This document shows, piece by piece, positions 42,346 through 53,566 of a stretch of DNA of 64,000 nucleotides. The notes beneath the pieces are model-generated. The model ran no database searches and had not been told where the DNA came from. It was given only the letters and a program-made list of their open reading frames with translations. The translations under genes were made by a program, and so were the position numbers. The number at the start of each line of letters is the position of its first letter. Position 1 is the first letter of the stretch. The stretch is from Cladopsammia gracilis (Eukaryota > Cnidaria > Anthozoa > Scleractinia > Dendrophylliidae), in NCBI GenBank assembly GCA_022457155.1, contig JAJGOT010000438.1, positions 215,001 to 279,000 on the forward strand, read 5' to 3'.

Positions 42346-42955
42346 TTAAGGTGGCTCCATATAGTTATTGGCCAGTCTTTCAAATAAGATGTACACGATC
42401 TTTTAGGTGTCTTTCGAGAGTTTTGTTTCGTGATACTAGGCATAATATACACATACACGTAGCTAAGGCTTTCTAGTTTACGGAGAAGTCTAATTTGGCA
42501 GTCTTGTCTCGTTAACATGGCAACCAATGATTAAGTTGTTGGGCTTGTTGTTCAAGGCTAGCAAACCTCTCAACGGATTTTCTCGGTTTTTACACGGTAA
42601 ATATTCATGATTTTTGGTGAAACAGAAGAAACATTAATTAAGTCTAATCTAACAAAGCCATAAAAAAAAATCGGTACATAATTTTCGGCAATTTACTCAG
42701 TTTTCGTGTTTTACGTTTATTGGGTTTGTGTATGTACAAAAATTGTTGTCTTTCTTTTGTGATCGAGAGCAAAGAAAATCCTATCAATTTGTCAATTGTT
42801 ATAAAAATTCACCGTGTGGAATGCGCGCAATAAACGTTTTAGTTACCGCAAAAACCTCTTTATTTTCGTGACGTCATCAAAATAAACAAACGTGCGCTCG
42901 CTCCATTTTCGTGTCCATGCCTCGCGCGCCAAAAAACTATATGGAGCCACCTTAA
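42346..42955. mobile_element. 602-bp TTAA-flanked TIR element
   Basis: Element 42350-42951 has perfect inverted ends GGTGGCTCCATATAGTT, with TTAA on both sides (42346-42349 and 42952-42955). It belongs to the same TTAA/GG-end class as the element at 4106-4822 but has a different sequence. It is non-coding and nested in the hAT-like transposon. A related left end occurs at 63381. Confidence 0.8.
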
Positions 42956-43481
42956 GCGGACATGCGCGCCAAATTTAACGAACAGAGGAGCGGCCTGGGT
43001 ATTCTATCGATTTTTGACAAGGTAATGCAGTATTGCGGTATTTGGCGATCTTTTTTGCGGTATTGCGGTATTTGTCGATTTTTTTTGCGGTATTGCGGTG
43101 TTCAGAACCCCCCAATGTCCCCCTCTTGTTAGCAGCCAATGGCTCTAATGTGACTTTACCTGTTGACTCATGTTTGTGATGAAGTCAGAAAGAAGTTTCC
43201 ATAACAGCAAATGTCCAGAAAAATCAAACAAAATCAAATTTCTTAGGCAAGGCTTAAAAACTTAATTTCGCTACCCTTTTGTATATAGCTAGCCCCTAGC
43301 AAGAATACAAACAGGCTGTTGTTTTTTCCTCGAAACAGTTTTGTCTTTCCGAGAAAAATGACATTTTCGATTTAACCACCAGACTCAGTTTAGCGAGTCC
43401 CAACTGGGTTGAAAATCGACCATTTTCATTCGATTCACGTGTCGCAACTATAGAGCACAGAAAAATTGTAATATAACCAAC

Positions 43482-43687
43482 TTATTCCATAACTTTTCCT
43501 TGTAGAAAAACCACAATTTCGAGAATATTGGATTAATCTAATTATTTCACGGTAAACAAAACCAGAGTGTTCTTCAACGTTAAGTTCATCGGTCGGTGAA
43601 AAGAATTGTTATTTTGACCATTTGCCATATCACTGAATTTCATAAGATTACGGATTTTAATTAAGGAAGGGTAGGTCTTTCAATATA
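43482..43687 (+). repeat. Left long inverted arm, partner 53008-53215
   Basis: About 205 bases with CATAACTTTTCCTTGTAGAA, TCGGTCGGTGAAAAGAAT and TAGGTCTTTCAATATAC match 53008-53215 in reverse. The partner arm then continues with sequence found at 46147-46200, so it is a deletion copy of 43482-46200 in opposite orientation. Confidence 0.75.
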
Positions 43688-43829
43688 CAGTACAATGTAG
43701 TACACTACTGATAGACAGTGTCTCAATGCTGTATATTAATCAATTTAGATGCAGTTAAAAGACGAGTGTGGGCCTGTTTTTGGTTACTGAACAAAAACTG
43801 TCATTGGAGTCTTAAAAGTGACGTCATCG

Positions 43830-43913
43830 TGGCGACCTCTATAATACAGACACCTCTCTAATACGGACACTTTACTCTGTCCCTTCGGTGTCCGTATTAG
43901 AGAGGTTCAACTG
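43830..43913. mobile_element. Pogo/Tigger-like hairpin MITE
   Basis: CTCTCTAATACGGACAC and its complement form a hairpin around TTTACTCTGTCCCTTCG. The right end reads GAGGTTCAACTG, the complement of CAGTTGAACCTC, a pogo/Tigger-type terminus. The left end is less regular. Confidence 0.5.
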
Positions 43914-44081
43914 TATGTAAAATTTAGTTATGGCAAATGATTTAGCAGTCGTCAAAAAATTATTCAAAATCGTTTACAGTAGACACAAAATTATGCCAGC
44001 AGTGTCGAGTGCGTGATCAAAATCATTTTTATTGTATCGGCTATCTACACACTAATATTACGTCAGTTCGAAACGTCAGCG

Positions 44082-45956
44082 TTACAAAGGTATAAATAAC
44101 ATAAACATGCTTACCTTCTTCATTTTGTAACATTCTGAATTTTGCACAAACTGTTTCTTTCCCTGCATATTTTCAGCGGCGTTTTTGACAAGGTTCATAT
44201 CAGAATTTGAAGAAAAACAATAACTGCCAAGTTCTGGTCCATCAATGCACATGTATTCATTGTACGTATCAAAATCTGTCGGTGCTATTTGTTTCCTTTG
44301 ATTTAGCAAGCAGTAACTGCTAAAACCTTATTCAACATGCCACTATCGGCTAAAGGTTTTCATTTTAAAGACGTTTGAAAGTCCTCCACGTTGTTGACTT
44401 TCGGCGGGTAATTTGCATATTAACCCGAGGCACAGCGCGCACAAACACATTTGTACCTGGGGGTGAGGGTGGGAATTTCAGCTGAATACAGAACAGGGAG
44501 TGCCCCTTCATCAGGCAAAAAAATCAAATACTTTCACTGGTCACTGGTCAAGAGTACAGACTGTACAAGGAGAAAGTAAAGTGTCAGAAAAATCAAAATC
44601 AAAAATTGACCAGTAAAGCCCGAAGAAAATCGGAAATTGACCAGCAAAGCTGCGACTGACTGTTCTCCCCATGTCTCCTTTTTCTAAAATTCTAAAAACA
44701 CCATGTTTCCGTAATTTGTATTAATGTTTGCTTACATGCAGAATCAAAGAAAATTCAGAAAACACGGGACAACCATCATTAATATATTTGTTGTTCTAAC
44801 GACTGATTCAGAGCTACCTTTCTAAGGTTAATGACAAACGCTGCACATGAACCAGATTTTACTTTCTGAAAACTCAAACATAAAACTGAAAAAAACCGTA
44901 AAAAGCTCTAAGCGTTTTATAGTTTTTGTAGATTTAGTATTCCTGGATGTAATATCGAGAAACGTACATTTTTTTCGACCACAAGCCGTAAGTAGATCAG
45001 TGATTATCACTAATTGTTCGTCTGGCATTTACAGCCCGTGACAAGGCTTGTCAACAAATCAATGTATGGCTTCCTCTCCTCTTAGTGGTGATCTTTGATA
45101 CATCTAGACCAAACGAGGAGCAAATGTCTTGCAACATTTTTATAGAAAAAGTCGAAAGCTTTGAATTCTTTACGAGTTCACAGATGTTATGAGTATCGTA
45201 CACGATTGGATGCACATATATCACTTTGTTTCTCAGGTTACCCCGGTGAAAGACCAAAGCGACTTGTGACTTTTTTATGTCCTTTACACAATACATTATA
45301 ACGGTACTTCATTCACTGATTTGCTTTGGTCCCGTCGATAGTGAGAACAAGGACTGCAAACTATTGCTTTAAATAAACACAAAATTGCAATGATTTTATT
45401 GGCGGCTTTGCACAAATTTCTTGTGAGAAAAAAAGACTTGGTAGGAGTTAATTAAGTTAGTGTTGTCTAGGAAAAGTAAACAAAGTTAAATCTCAAAAAC
45501 CAACATTTTTGTTACATGGTCAATAGTATGAAATAAATATACAACAAAAGTAATTCTAATTTCGTTTTTCGTATAACCAACACTGAGATTCCAGTGCGCT
45601 TCTTTTTTTTTTGGCAGAAGCTCAGCTTACAAAGATCCCCACCCCTACCCAGGGCAAATAATTTTGCCACAGCACAATATGCAAATTAGAGACACGGAGC
45701 GATCGCAGATAGCGGCTTATTCGTTGTCACGTACTGGCAATTTCTGCTTCAAAGCAGGTTGAGTGATTCTATTGAGCAACACAACGAACCACCAAGGTAT
45801 ATTTTGCACAGGAACTTCGCAATATCGATTTTTGTGGCTCAAATCTACCAGACGGATGCGTGCTGCCAGGTACTGGTCTTGCAAACCTGGCGGAATGCCA
45901 TTAAATAAATGACAGTAGAGAAACGTTGTTTGACAGTCAAGATATATCATGGCCAA
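44082..45956 (-). other. Cluster of unrecognised minus-strand reading frames
   Basis: Four minus-strand frames: 45956-45717 (79 aa, ending RITQPALKQKLPVRDNE), 45296-45051 (81 aa, with VALVFHRGNLRNKVIYVHP and LLQDICSSFGLDVSK-like text), 45028-44828 (66 aa) and 44309-44082 (75 aa). They lie within the segment that the inverted arm at 53008-53215 lacks. They may be exons of an unknown transposon protein. I see no motif that names the family. Confidence 0.3.
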
Positions 45957-46146
45957 GCTAAGGTGAACATATTTATGTTGCTTTATGCTTAAGAAATTCG
46001 GATATTTCGAATGAAGTGATTTAATAAATTATAAATACAGTGGCAATGTCTGGTCACGCATTCGACTACTGGCGTAATTTTGAATTTTTTTTATGATTTG
46101 AATAATTTTTTTGACGAGTGCTTAATCATTTGCCCAAACTAAACTT

Positions 46147-46200
46147 AACATACACCAAATTGAAGAAACGTTGTAGGGTGAAAAGCATAAACCACGAACG
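46147..46200 (+). repeat. Inner inverted arm, partner 52956-53005
   Basis: ACACCAAATTGAAGAAACGTTG and GTGAAAAGCATAAACCACGAAC match the sequence just right of the BEL/Pao element in reverse orientation. Together with 43482-43687 this shows the BEL/Pao element inserted into an inverted repeat. Confidence 0.75.
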
Positions 46201-46385
46201 ATGCGACCCAAAGGTTTACTGGGAAATTGGGTAAATTAACCTTCGTCTCTAACAGAATACACCTTATATCAACACAAGATGCATGAATGATGCTCTAAAA
46301 TGTCTCAAGCAAAGAAAACATCTTGATTATCGAGAAATGGAATAGCTTGCCAATGCTGCCTACCCATAATCCCATTCGGTCTCAT

Positions 46386-46765
46386 TGGACAAAAGGACTA
46401 ATGAACTAGCGTTGGCCGGCTGGAATGTTTTGTTAAGTGTAACTTGTATCGTATCTACTTTAGATAAGTCTGGACAAAGGGACTAATGAACTAACGTTGA
46501 CATTTTGCTTATAAAAAGATTGCCCAGTCGAAGGTGCCAACTCTAGTGTTAAAAGAAAAGCATTTAGGTTTTTCTAGTCAACTTAAACTTGAACTTGAAC
46601 TTGAACTTTAACTAGTCAGTCTTAGCATAAAAACCAACGTGGACAGAGGGACAAAATTCGTTTTCGGTGAATAACCTTCGGATAGTTTTTGGATATAGTT
46701 TCGAATATAGACATAGGTTTCGGTGTTGCTTGACAGTCATTGAATATAGGTCCTTCTCGTGGACA
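46386..46765 (+). repeat. 5' LTR of the BEL/Pao element
   Basis: 380 bp, TGGACAAAAGG to CTCGTGGACA. An internal near-repeat, TGGACAAA(A)GGACTAATGAAC, occurs at its start and again at about 46473. It includes TATAAAAAG at 46510, a likely promoter element. It holds a CTTGAACTTGAACTTGAAC tandem stretch missing from the other LTR. Confidence 0.9.
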
Positions 46766-46772
46766 TTTTTCT

Positions 46773-46790
46773 TGGTAGCAGAGCGAGGTT
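46773..46790 (+). promoter_or_regulatory. Primer-binding site, initiator Met tRNA type
   Basis: TGGTAGCAGAG starts eight bases after the LTR and matches the complement of the 3' end of animal initiator tRNA-Met over 11 bases; the following CGAGG deviates. It would prime minus-strand DNA synthesis. Confidence 0.6.
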
Positions 46791-46986
46791 TTAGCGGTCA
46801 TGTCAGTGATAACGGCGAAGTAGCGAACGACGGCGATGAAGAGAAACTAGCGGCGAAATCGAGGAGCGAATAGAGGACTTTAAGCAGGTCAAAGCTAGAG
46901 AGAAATCAGCGTTTACTCGAATAAAGAACAAACTGCTTCGCATGGTAGATGAACAAGATTATCCAAGCCGATGAGAGATAAAAGAA

Positions 46987-48850
46987 ATGTGTCAGCAACT
47001 CAGCGATGCCCAGGAACGTGCCATGGAAACTATGAATCGTCTTTCAACGGAATACGCGCTCCTTAAGGACAGGGAGAAAAGGAAAAAGGTCGGCGAGGAG
47101 ATGGGCAAATTGGAGCTAGAATTTTCGGAAGCGAACGAGAAAGCACAAGAGTATTTCGATGCCCGTAAAGATAAGTTGTCGAGTCTGGCAACCGAAGCGT
47201 CAGAGAACACCCGTCGTCGTCGAATTATAGAAAGCCAGGCAAAGAAAAACGCGGAACAAATTCAAAGGGACGAAACAAAGCATAAAGAAGAAGTTGATGA
47301 GTACAAAGAGACATTACGGGAATTAAATCGTCATTACAAAGAGGCATTCGACTCAGGAGGTCGTGAATCTAGGAAAGAACCGTACGAAGAGCGAACGCTT
47401 GGTCGGGATATGTGGAATCAACTTAAGCCAGTTTCCATTCCAGTATTTAACGGCAACAAGAGAGCTTACGAAGGATGGAAAGCAGCGTTCATGGCGTGCG
47501 TTGATCAAGCACCGGCCACACCCGAGTACAGATTGCTTCAACTCCAACAGCATTTATCAGGAGAAGCCCTTAAGTTGGTGGAACCTTTAGGACATTCAGC
47601 TGCCGCTTACGACGCAGCAGTAGCTCTACTGGAACGCAAATTCGGCGGAGAAAGGCGAAAATTAGCATTGCGTCTCGAGGAGCTGGAAAACATCAAATCC
47701 CTTCGTCCGGGAAACGCGGGAGACATCGAACGATTTGCAGATTTATTGGACGTAACTGTCGTAAACCTTAAAGAGGCTAATCGTCACGACGAACTCGGAA
47801 AAGGAACATTGTATATTACGCTATGCAAGAAACTGAACGAAGCGATGCTTGCCCAATACCATCGTTGGATTTTTGAGAACCGCCGCTGGGAGTCAGTTGA
47901 GACCCTTGAGGAATTCGTCGTACAGGAAGCGGAATTTCAAACAGTAGCATCGAAGACCATTCGAGGAGTAACTTCGTCGAACAAGAGCGTTGATTCAAAA
48001 CTTAATCGGAGTGAGAAGGCGTTCTTCGGGAATGCTCAGGATTCGGAAACTCAGAAATTTCGCCCTTGCAGAGTGTGCAAAGGACATCACGGAGTTTGGC
48101 GTTGTGACAGATTCAAAGAATTGCCAGTTCAAGAAAGATGGGATACCGCAAAACGCTTGAAGCTGTGTTTTCGCTGCCTAGGAGGAGACCACCGCGGTCA
48201 AACGTGTATCAGAAGTAGAGAGTGTGGAATAAACGACTGCAAAGACAATCACAATAGACTCTTGCACGTAAGCAAAGAAAAAGCTCAAGCAGATCAAAGA
48301 CTTCCGGTTGGGACTGGACCAACAACAGGCACAAACGAGGTAGCTCATGGAATATCAAACACTAGAAGTGAAACGAAACCTGAAAACGAGAAAGTGCCAT
48401 TGGTTGTGTTACCCCCTCGAGAACCTGGTGACAAACAAGCAGAGAGATCACACACAACTACAACAGTAGAGGAAACACAATCAAGCTTTCTTGCTCTGCG
48501 AACAGGTCCTGTGATTCTTAAAAATCGTAATCGTGCAATCAAAGTGAATGCCTTACTTGACGAAGCTTCAACCAAGACATACTTAAATGCTGACGTGGCA
48601 AGTGAACTCGGACTTCAAGGAGATTCGCGGAGAGTGACTGTGAACGTTCTGAACGGTCAAACTGAAACGTTTGAGACTATGCCCGTTGATGTTGAACTCG
48701 AGAGTTTGGACGGCAGCGTGAACAAAACTCTCAGTGCATTCACTACCGAAAAGGTCACAGGAAACTTAGAGGCAATCGATTGGAGAAAGCATGCTAACAA
48801 GTGGCCACACCTGAGAGGAATCCAGTTTAATTTCCGAAACCTGGACCACA
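46987..48850 (+). pseudogene. BEL/Pao Gag and aspartic protease
   Basis: One long frame of 627 residues. The N-terminal 130 residues form a charged coiled coil. The conserved Gag core starts PVSIPVFNGNKRAYEGW and includes RLLQLQQHLSGEAL. Two zinc knuckles follow (CRVCKGHHGVWRCDRF and CFRCLGGDHRGQTC). The protease region reads VNALLDEASTKTYLN, with the usual D-S/T-G replaced by D-E-A, so catalysis may be impaired. The frame changes near 48850, before the RT. Gag would form the particle shell and the protease would process the polyprotein. Confidence 0.85.
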
Positions 48851-48857
48851 CCCCCTG

Positions 48858-50456
48858 GTGGATATTTTAATAGGAGTTGATCACGTCGATCTGCACTATT
48901 CTTTCAAGGACGTCAAAGGAAGACTAGGCGAGCCAGTAGCCAGATTAACCCCCTTAGGATGGACGTGCGTGGGACCTGCCAACACCCAGAGAAGCGGAGA
49001 CCTGCAGACCAATTTCACACACACTTACTTTGTCAGAGAGCGGCAAGAAAACTCAGACGAGATAAGCGGCTTGCTTCGAAGATTCTGGGAAATCGAAAAT
49101 TATGGGACATCAACAGAGTTCCACCCGTTGACCATAGACGAGCAAGCTTCTCTAAAGAAACTGAAAGAATCAATTAGACATGTTGATGGCAGATATCAAG
49201 TTGCAATTCCCTGGAAGGATGACGAACTTGCATTACCAAACAATTACGAAATGGCACTGCGCCGACTATTAAGCACTGAAAAGCGGTTGCTGAACAATCC
49301 AGAAATAGGCGAGGCCTATACCAACAACATCCACCAGTACCTTGAGAAGGGATACATCCGCAGAGTGGACCGCACAGAGAGGAGCCCCCCAGGGACGTGG
49401 TACTTGCCTCACTTCCCGGTTGTAAGGTCAGACCGAACAACGACAAAGACTCGCATCTTATTTGATGCTTCTGCCAAGTTTAAAGGAGTCTCCCTAAACG
49501 ACGCCATCTACCAAGGACCAAAGTTACGGAGAGAATTAACAGATGTTCTACTTCGTTTCCGAAAAAAACCCGTGGCATTGATGTGTGATATCGCTGAGAT
49601 GTATTTGAGAATTGAAGTCACCCCCAAAGATCGACCATATCAGCGTTTCTTGTGGAGAACATTGAATCAAGAGAGAGCACCGGATGAATACGAGTTCAAT
49701 CGAGTCGTTTTTGGAATTAACTCCTCACCGTTTCAAGCCCAATTTGTTGCTCAGACGCATGCAGAAAAACACAAAGACGAGTTCCCAATGGCCGCAGAGA
49801 CAGTGCTGAAATCAACCTATATGGACGACAGTATGGACTCAGTCGCAGACGAGAGTCAAGGCATCAAGCTCTACGAAGAATTAAATCAGCTCTGGTCCAA
49901 GGCAGGGATGCAAGCTCATAAGTGGCTATCAAATTCGACCAAGGTGCTCGAAAGAATACCTGCAGAGAGCAGAGCATTAGAAGTCCACCTAGCGAGCGAT
50001 GGACTACCGATGGTGAAAACACTCGGAGTCACGTGGTTGCCTGGAGAAGACGTTTTCACGTTCAACGCCAACCCTCCGGAGAAAGACTTTCCGTTTACTA
50101 AACGGAACTTCCTCAAGAAGATCGCCAAGTTATTTGATCCGGTTGGCTTTTTAGCACCATTTAGTATTCGCGCCAAAATCTTACTTCAAGAAATGTGGAC
50201 TGCTGGGATGGACTGGGACGACTTATTCCTGGGAGATCTAGCCAGTAAAGCGCGTAAATGGTTCAAGGAATTGGAAGACCTGCCTATTATCAAAGTTCCT
50301 CGATGTCTACGCTTAGGACAAGAGGAAGAAATGTTGTCGCAAACATTACTTTCGTGGACGCATCACAAGACGCCTATGGAGCGGTTGTCTACTCAAGAGC
50401 AACCTATAAGAGCGGAGCAATATCTAAAAGGTTTGTGGTCGCAAAGTCAAGAGTAG
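48858..50456 (+). pseudogene. BEL/Pao reverse transcriptase
   Basis: The frame continues the protease-RT linker (LIGVDHVDLHYSF, PLGWTCVGP) and then the Pao-type RT: WYLPHFPVVR, TRILFDASAKF with SLNDAIYQGP, ALMCDIAEMYLRI holding the first catalytic Asp, FNRVVFGINSSPFQA, and the YMDDS active-site box at 49818-49832. The thumb and tether follow (LGVTWLPGED, KIAKLFDPVGFLAPF). Catalytic Asp residues are all present. The frame is lost near 50350, where RNase H continues in another frame. Confidence 0.9.
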
Positions 50457-51571
50457 CACCCCTTACAGCTACAAGCATTCCACGACTGGAGTTGATGGCC
50501 GCAGTTCTAGGATTAAGAATGGCAGAGTCCATTTCAAGAGTTTTGAACGCCAGTTTGGATCAAGCAACTTTCTGGTCGGATAGCATGAATGTACTTTGGT
50601 GGATTAGAGGAAGAAGCCGCTCTTTCAAACCTTTCGTAGCAAACCGTGTTGGGGAGATCCAGACTGCAACAGACCCAAAACAGTGGCGATACGTCCCAAC
50701 CGACAAGAACCCAGCAGACTTACTGACGAGGGGACTAAAACTGTCAGAACTGGTCAAAAACGAGAAATGGTGGACTGGACCGGATTTCCTGGTGCAAGAG
50801 GAACCGGAGTGGCCAGTTAACAAAGTAGCCATAGAACAAGAAGCTGCGAAAGTAGAAGTAAAGAAGTCAAATTCAGAATTACCAGAACAAGTCAATGATC
50901 GTTATGAAGAGCGAGCAATGATAACTATTAACCAAGAGGACCAATCATGGCGTTTAAACCCCAAACGTTTCTCAGATTGGAAAAGATTTACGAGAGTTCA
51001 CGCGTGGGTCCACCGTTTCGTGGATAACTGTAGATGTCGCGCGAGACAAAATGGAGAATTAAAGCCAAGTGAAATCGAGGACACAGAGGTTCATGTCATT
51101 AGAAGTGCCCAACGAGAAGCCTTTCCTGAAGAGTATTTGGCCCTTCAACGCCAAAAGGAGTTACCGAAGAACAGTAAAATACTTGCTTTACGGCTTCGAT
51201 TGGACGAAGAGGGTCAGATGAGGTGTGACAGTCGACTAAAGTATGCAGAGTTCCTATCTCATGATGCTCGTTCCCCGATAATTCTTCCTCGCAAGCATCA
51301 AGTCACAAAGTTGATCGTTAAGTACTTTCACGAAGAGGGAAATCGTGCAAGTGGAACGAATCAGACGCTAGCAGTTCTATCGACTCGATTCTGGTTAGTG
51401 TCAGGACGAGAAGAAAATCGAGAATGGGAGGAGTGCAACGAGTGCCGCAGGCGGAAGGCCAAAGCTGCGAAACAAATTAAGGCGCCCCTTCCACAGATCA
51501 GACTTCGGTTATCTCTGCGACCTTTTGCGCAAACAGCTGTGGATTTTGGGGGACCTTTCGTCACAATTTAA
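50340..51571 (+). pseudogene. BEL/Pao RNase H and integrase zinc-binding region
   Basis: RNase H motifs TFVDASQDAYGAVVY, PRLELMAAVLGL, TFWSDSMNVLWWI and NPADLLTRG supply the acidic residues in order. The integrase N-terminal region reads YFHEEGNRASG, then FWLVSGREE and ECNECRRRK. The second His of the usual H-H-C-C zinc site appears to be Arg. The integrase core begins TAVDFGGPF with the first catalytic Asp, then the frame stops at TI. Confidence 0.85.
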
Positions 51572-52417
51572 GGAAGACGAACTCGAAGACAAAAGCGATA
51601 TTTGTGCTTATTTACCTGCTTAGCCACAAGGGCGGTTCACCTTGAGATGGCCTTTGGACTTGACACCGACTCGTTCCTAAACGCCTTCTATAGGATGGTT
51701 AATCGAAGATGACTACCTAGAGAGATGTTATCTGACAATGGCAAGAACTTTGTCGCGGCCGAGAGAGAATTGCGAGAATTGGTTGAGGCGCTTGATCCAA
51801 GCAAAATTGCCCAGTCAACAGCAAACAAGGGAGTCATATGGCACTTCAATCCGCCACTAGCCCCACACTTCGGGGGCACACACGAGACGATGATTAAAGC
51901 TGCAAAGCGGGCTGTGAATGCAGTACTGGGCAATGCAGATGTAACAGATGATTTGACAACAGCATTCACAGGGGCAGAAGCTTTATTGAATTCAAGACCC
52001 CTCACGTACCAATCAGCAAACCCTGAAGATGATATACCACTGACACCAAACCATTTTCTGATTGGTCAAATTGGAGGCCAATTCGCCCCAGAGTCCGTAG
52101 ACGAGACTAACTATAGTCTCAAGAAAAGATGGAGAAGAGTCCAGGAGCTAGTTAGACATTTCTGGCATCGTTGGCTCAGAGAATGGATCCCAAGTCTCAG
52201 CAACAGAAAAAAATGGCTGAAAGAGGAACGAGACCTTCAAACAGGAGATGTCGTGTTAGTCATATCGCCCAACACACCACGCGGGCATTGGCCTCTAGGA
52301 AGGGTCGTCGAGGTATATCGAGGAAAAGATCGTCATGTAAGAGTCGCGAAAGTCCAAGTGGGGAAAAGCCAGTTAACCAGACCCATTTCGAAGCTATGTC
52401 CGCTGGAGTTACAGTGA
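51572..52417 (+). pseudogene. BEL/Pao integrase catalytic core and C-terminus
   Basis: After frame changes near 51570 and 51715 the integrase continues with MLSDNGKNFVAAE (second Asp) and HFGGTHETMIKAAKRAV (Glu), completing D-D-E. The C-terminal domain has LNSRPLTY, TPNHFLIG and the RPISKLCPLE end. It would insert the DNA copy with a short staggered cut, consistent with the 5-bp duplication. Confidence 0.85.
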
Positions 52418-52590
52418 GGAAACGTCTGGAAAAAATGGAACAAAAGCAGGAAGATGACAACATGAGACGGCGAGGCACTCGTTAACGAACTTTGGTGACA
52501 ATGTCATCGACGTCGATTTAGAGGACCTTTTAGGGCTTAGAGACATTTTCCCCTTCTTTCGTGTAGAAAAGTTGATATGCTGCGTCATAT

Positions 52591-52604
52591 CAAGGGGAGA
52601 GAAA
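52591..52604 (+). promoter_or_regulatory. Polypurine tract
   Basis: AAGGGGAGAGAAA lies directly before the right LTR and would prime plus-strand synthesis. Confidence 0.8.
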
Positions 52605-52946
52605 TGGACAAAAGGACTAATGAACTAGCGTTGGCCGGCTGGAATGTTTTGTTATGTGTAACTTGTATCGCATCTACTTCAGATAAGTCTGGACAAAGGG
52701 ACTAATGAACTAGCGTTGACATTTTGCTTATAAAAAGATTGTCCAGTCGAAGGTGCCAACTCTAGTGTTAAAAGAAAAGCATTTAGGTTTTTCTAGTCAG
52801 TCTTAGCATAAAAACCAACGTGGACAGAGGGACAAAATTCGTTTTCGGTGAATAATCTTCGGATAGTTTTTGGATATATTTTCGAATATAGACATAGTTT
52901 TCGGTGTTGCTTGACGGTCATTGAATACAGGTCCTTCTCGTAGACA
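52605..52946 (+). repeat. 3' LTR of the BEL/Pao element
   Basis: 342 bp, same ends as the left LTR, lacking its 38-bp CTTGAA-rich segment and carrying about ten scattered substitutions by eye. Confidence 0.9.
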
Positions 52947-52955
52947 CTCATTGTT

Positions 52956-53215
52956 CATGGTTTATGCTTTTCACGGGTCAACGTTTCTTCAATTTGGTGT
53001 ATATTGAAAGACCTATCCTTATATGGTTAGAATCTAAAATCTTTTGGAATTCCGAGATATGGCACATGGTCAAAATGACCATTCTTTTCACCGACCGACG
53101 AACTCAACGTTGGAGAACACTCTGCTTTTGTTCACGGCGAAATAATTGGCTTAATCCAATTTTCCTGTAATTGTGCTTTTTTGGACAAGGAAAAGTTATG
53201 CAAAACATGTATGTT
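52956..53215 (-). repeat. Right inverted arm next to the EC2 exon
   Basis: Reverse copy of 46147-46200 joined to 43482-43687. It ends about 50 bases before the acceptor of the EC2 exon at 53264, so part of that exon's upstream intron derives from the repeat. Confidence 0.75.
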
Positions 53216-53263
53216 CATCTGGTGTAAAGGTTTTACTGTTTTCTATGTCACTTTCTATTATAG

Positions 53264-53566
53264 AACTAACATATCTGTTGAGGAAAACGTGGCAAATGGC
53301 ACTGTCATATTCCAAGTAAAAGCTACTGATGCAGACTATGGCAACAACTCCATCATAACTTACTCACTGCTGCCAAGTGAATATGGGGGAAAGTTTTCTA
53401 TTGACGCTTCATCCGGGAACATTACTGTCATTGGAAACCTGGATCGTGAGAACACAAGTGAAGTGACCGTACTTATCCAAGCAACGGATGGAAAGTTTTC
53501 AATACCCACCAAGCTATTCGTCGTCATAACTGATGTCAATGACAATCCACCGGTATTTACCAGCAG
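53264..53566 (+). CDS. Exon 9: cadherin repeat EC2
   Basis: The exon is 303 bp, phase 2 at both ends, with acceptor TTTCTATTATAG at 53263 and donor AGCAG|GTACGA at 53567. It encodes a complete cadherin repeat of 101 residues: TNISVEENVANG, VKATDADYGNNS, LDRENTS, IQATDGKF and DVNDNPPVFTSR, with all calcium-site motifs (xEx, DAD, DRE-like, DxNDN). The donor is weaker than in the sister exons, which have GTAAGA, and the frame stays open to 53720, so retention of this intron would add about 50 foreign residues. It differs from EC3-EC5 at only a few positions. Confidence 0.9.

Larger units (their letters stand above)
40344..43132. mobile_element. 2.8-kb hAT-like DNA transposon with 8-bp duplication
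   Basis: The element 40352-43124 has inverted ends AGGGGGACATTGGGG and a perfect 8-bp duplication CTTGTTAG (40344-40351 and 43125-43132), the hallmark of hAT-type insertion. GCGGTATTGCGGTATT repeats cluster just inside both ends, as subterminal transposase sites often do. It carries a short exon-like frame at 40805-40977 and later insertions: a 226-bp MITE, a SINE and a TTAA element. No complete transposase is present. Confidence 0.8.
46381..52951 (+). mobile_element. Complete BEL/Pao LTR retrotransposon, frameshifted
   Basis: Two LTRs (46386-46765 and 52605-52946) are flanked by a 5-bp duplication CTCAT (46381-46385 and 52947-52951). The LTRs start TGG and end ACA. A primer-binding site follows the left LTR and a polypurine tract precedes the right one. 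Gag, protease, RT, RNase H and integrase occur in BEL/Pao order in three frames. The left LTR is 38 bases longer because of an extra CTTGAA-rich segment, and a few substitutions separate the LTRs, so insertion is not very recent. At least three frame changes disable it. It lies in the 13.7-kb intron between the EC1 and EC2 exons. Confidence 0.9.
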
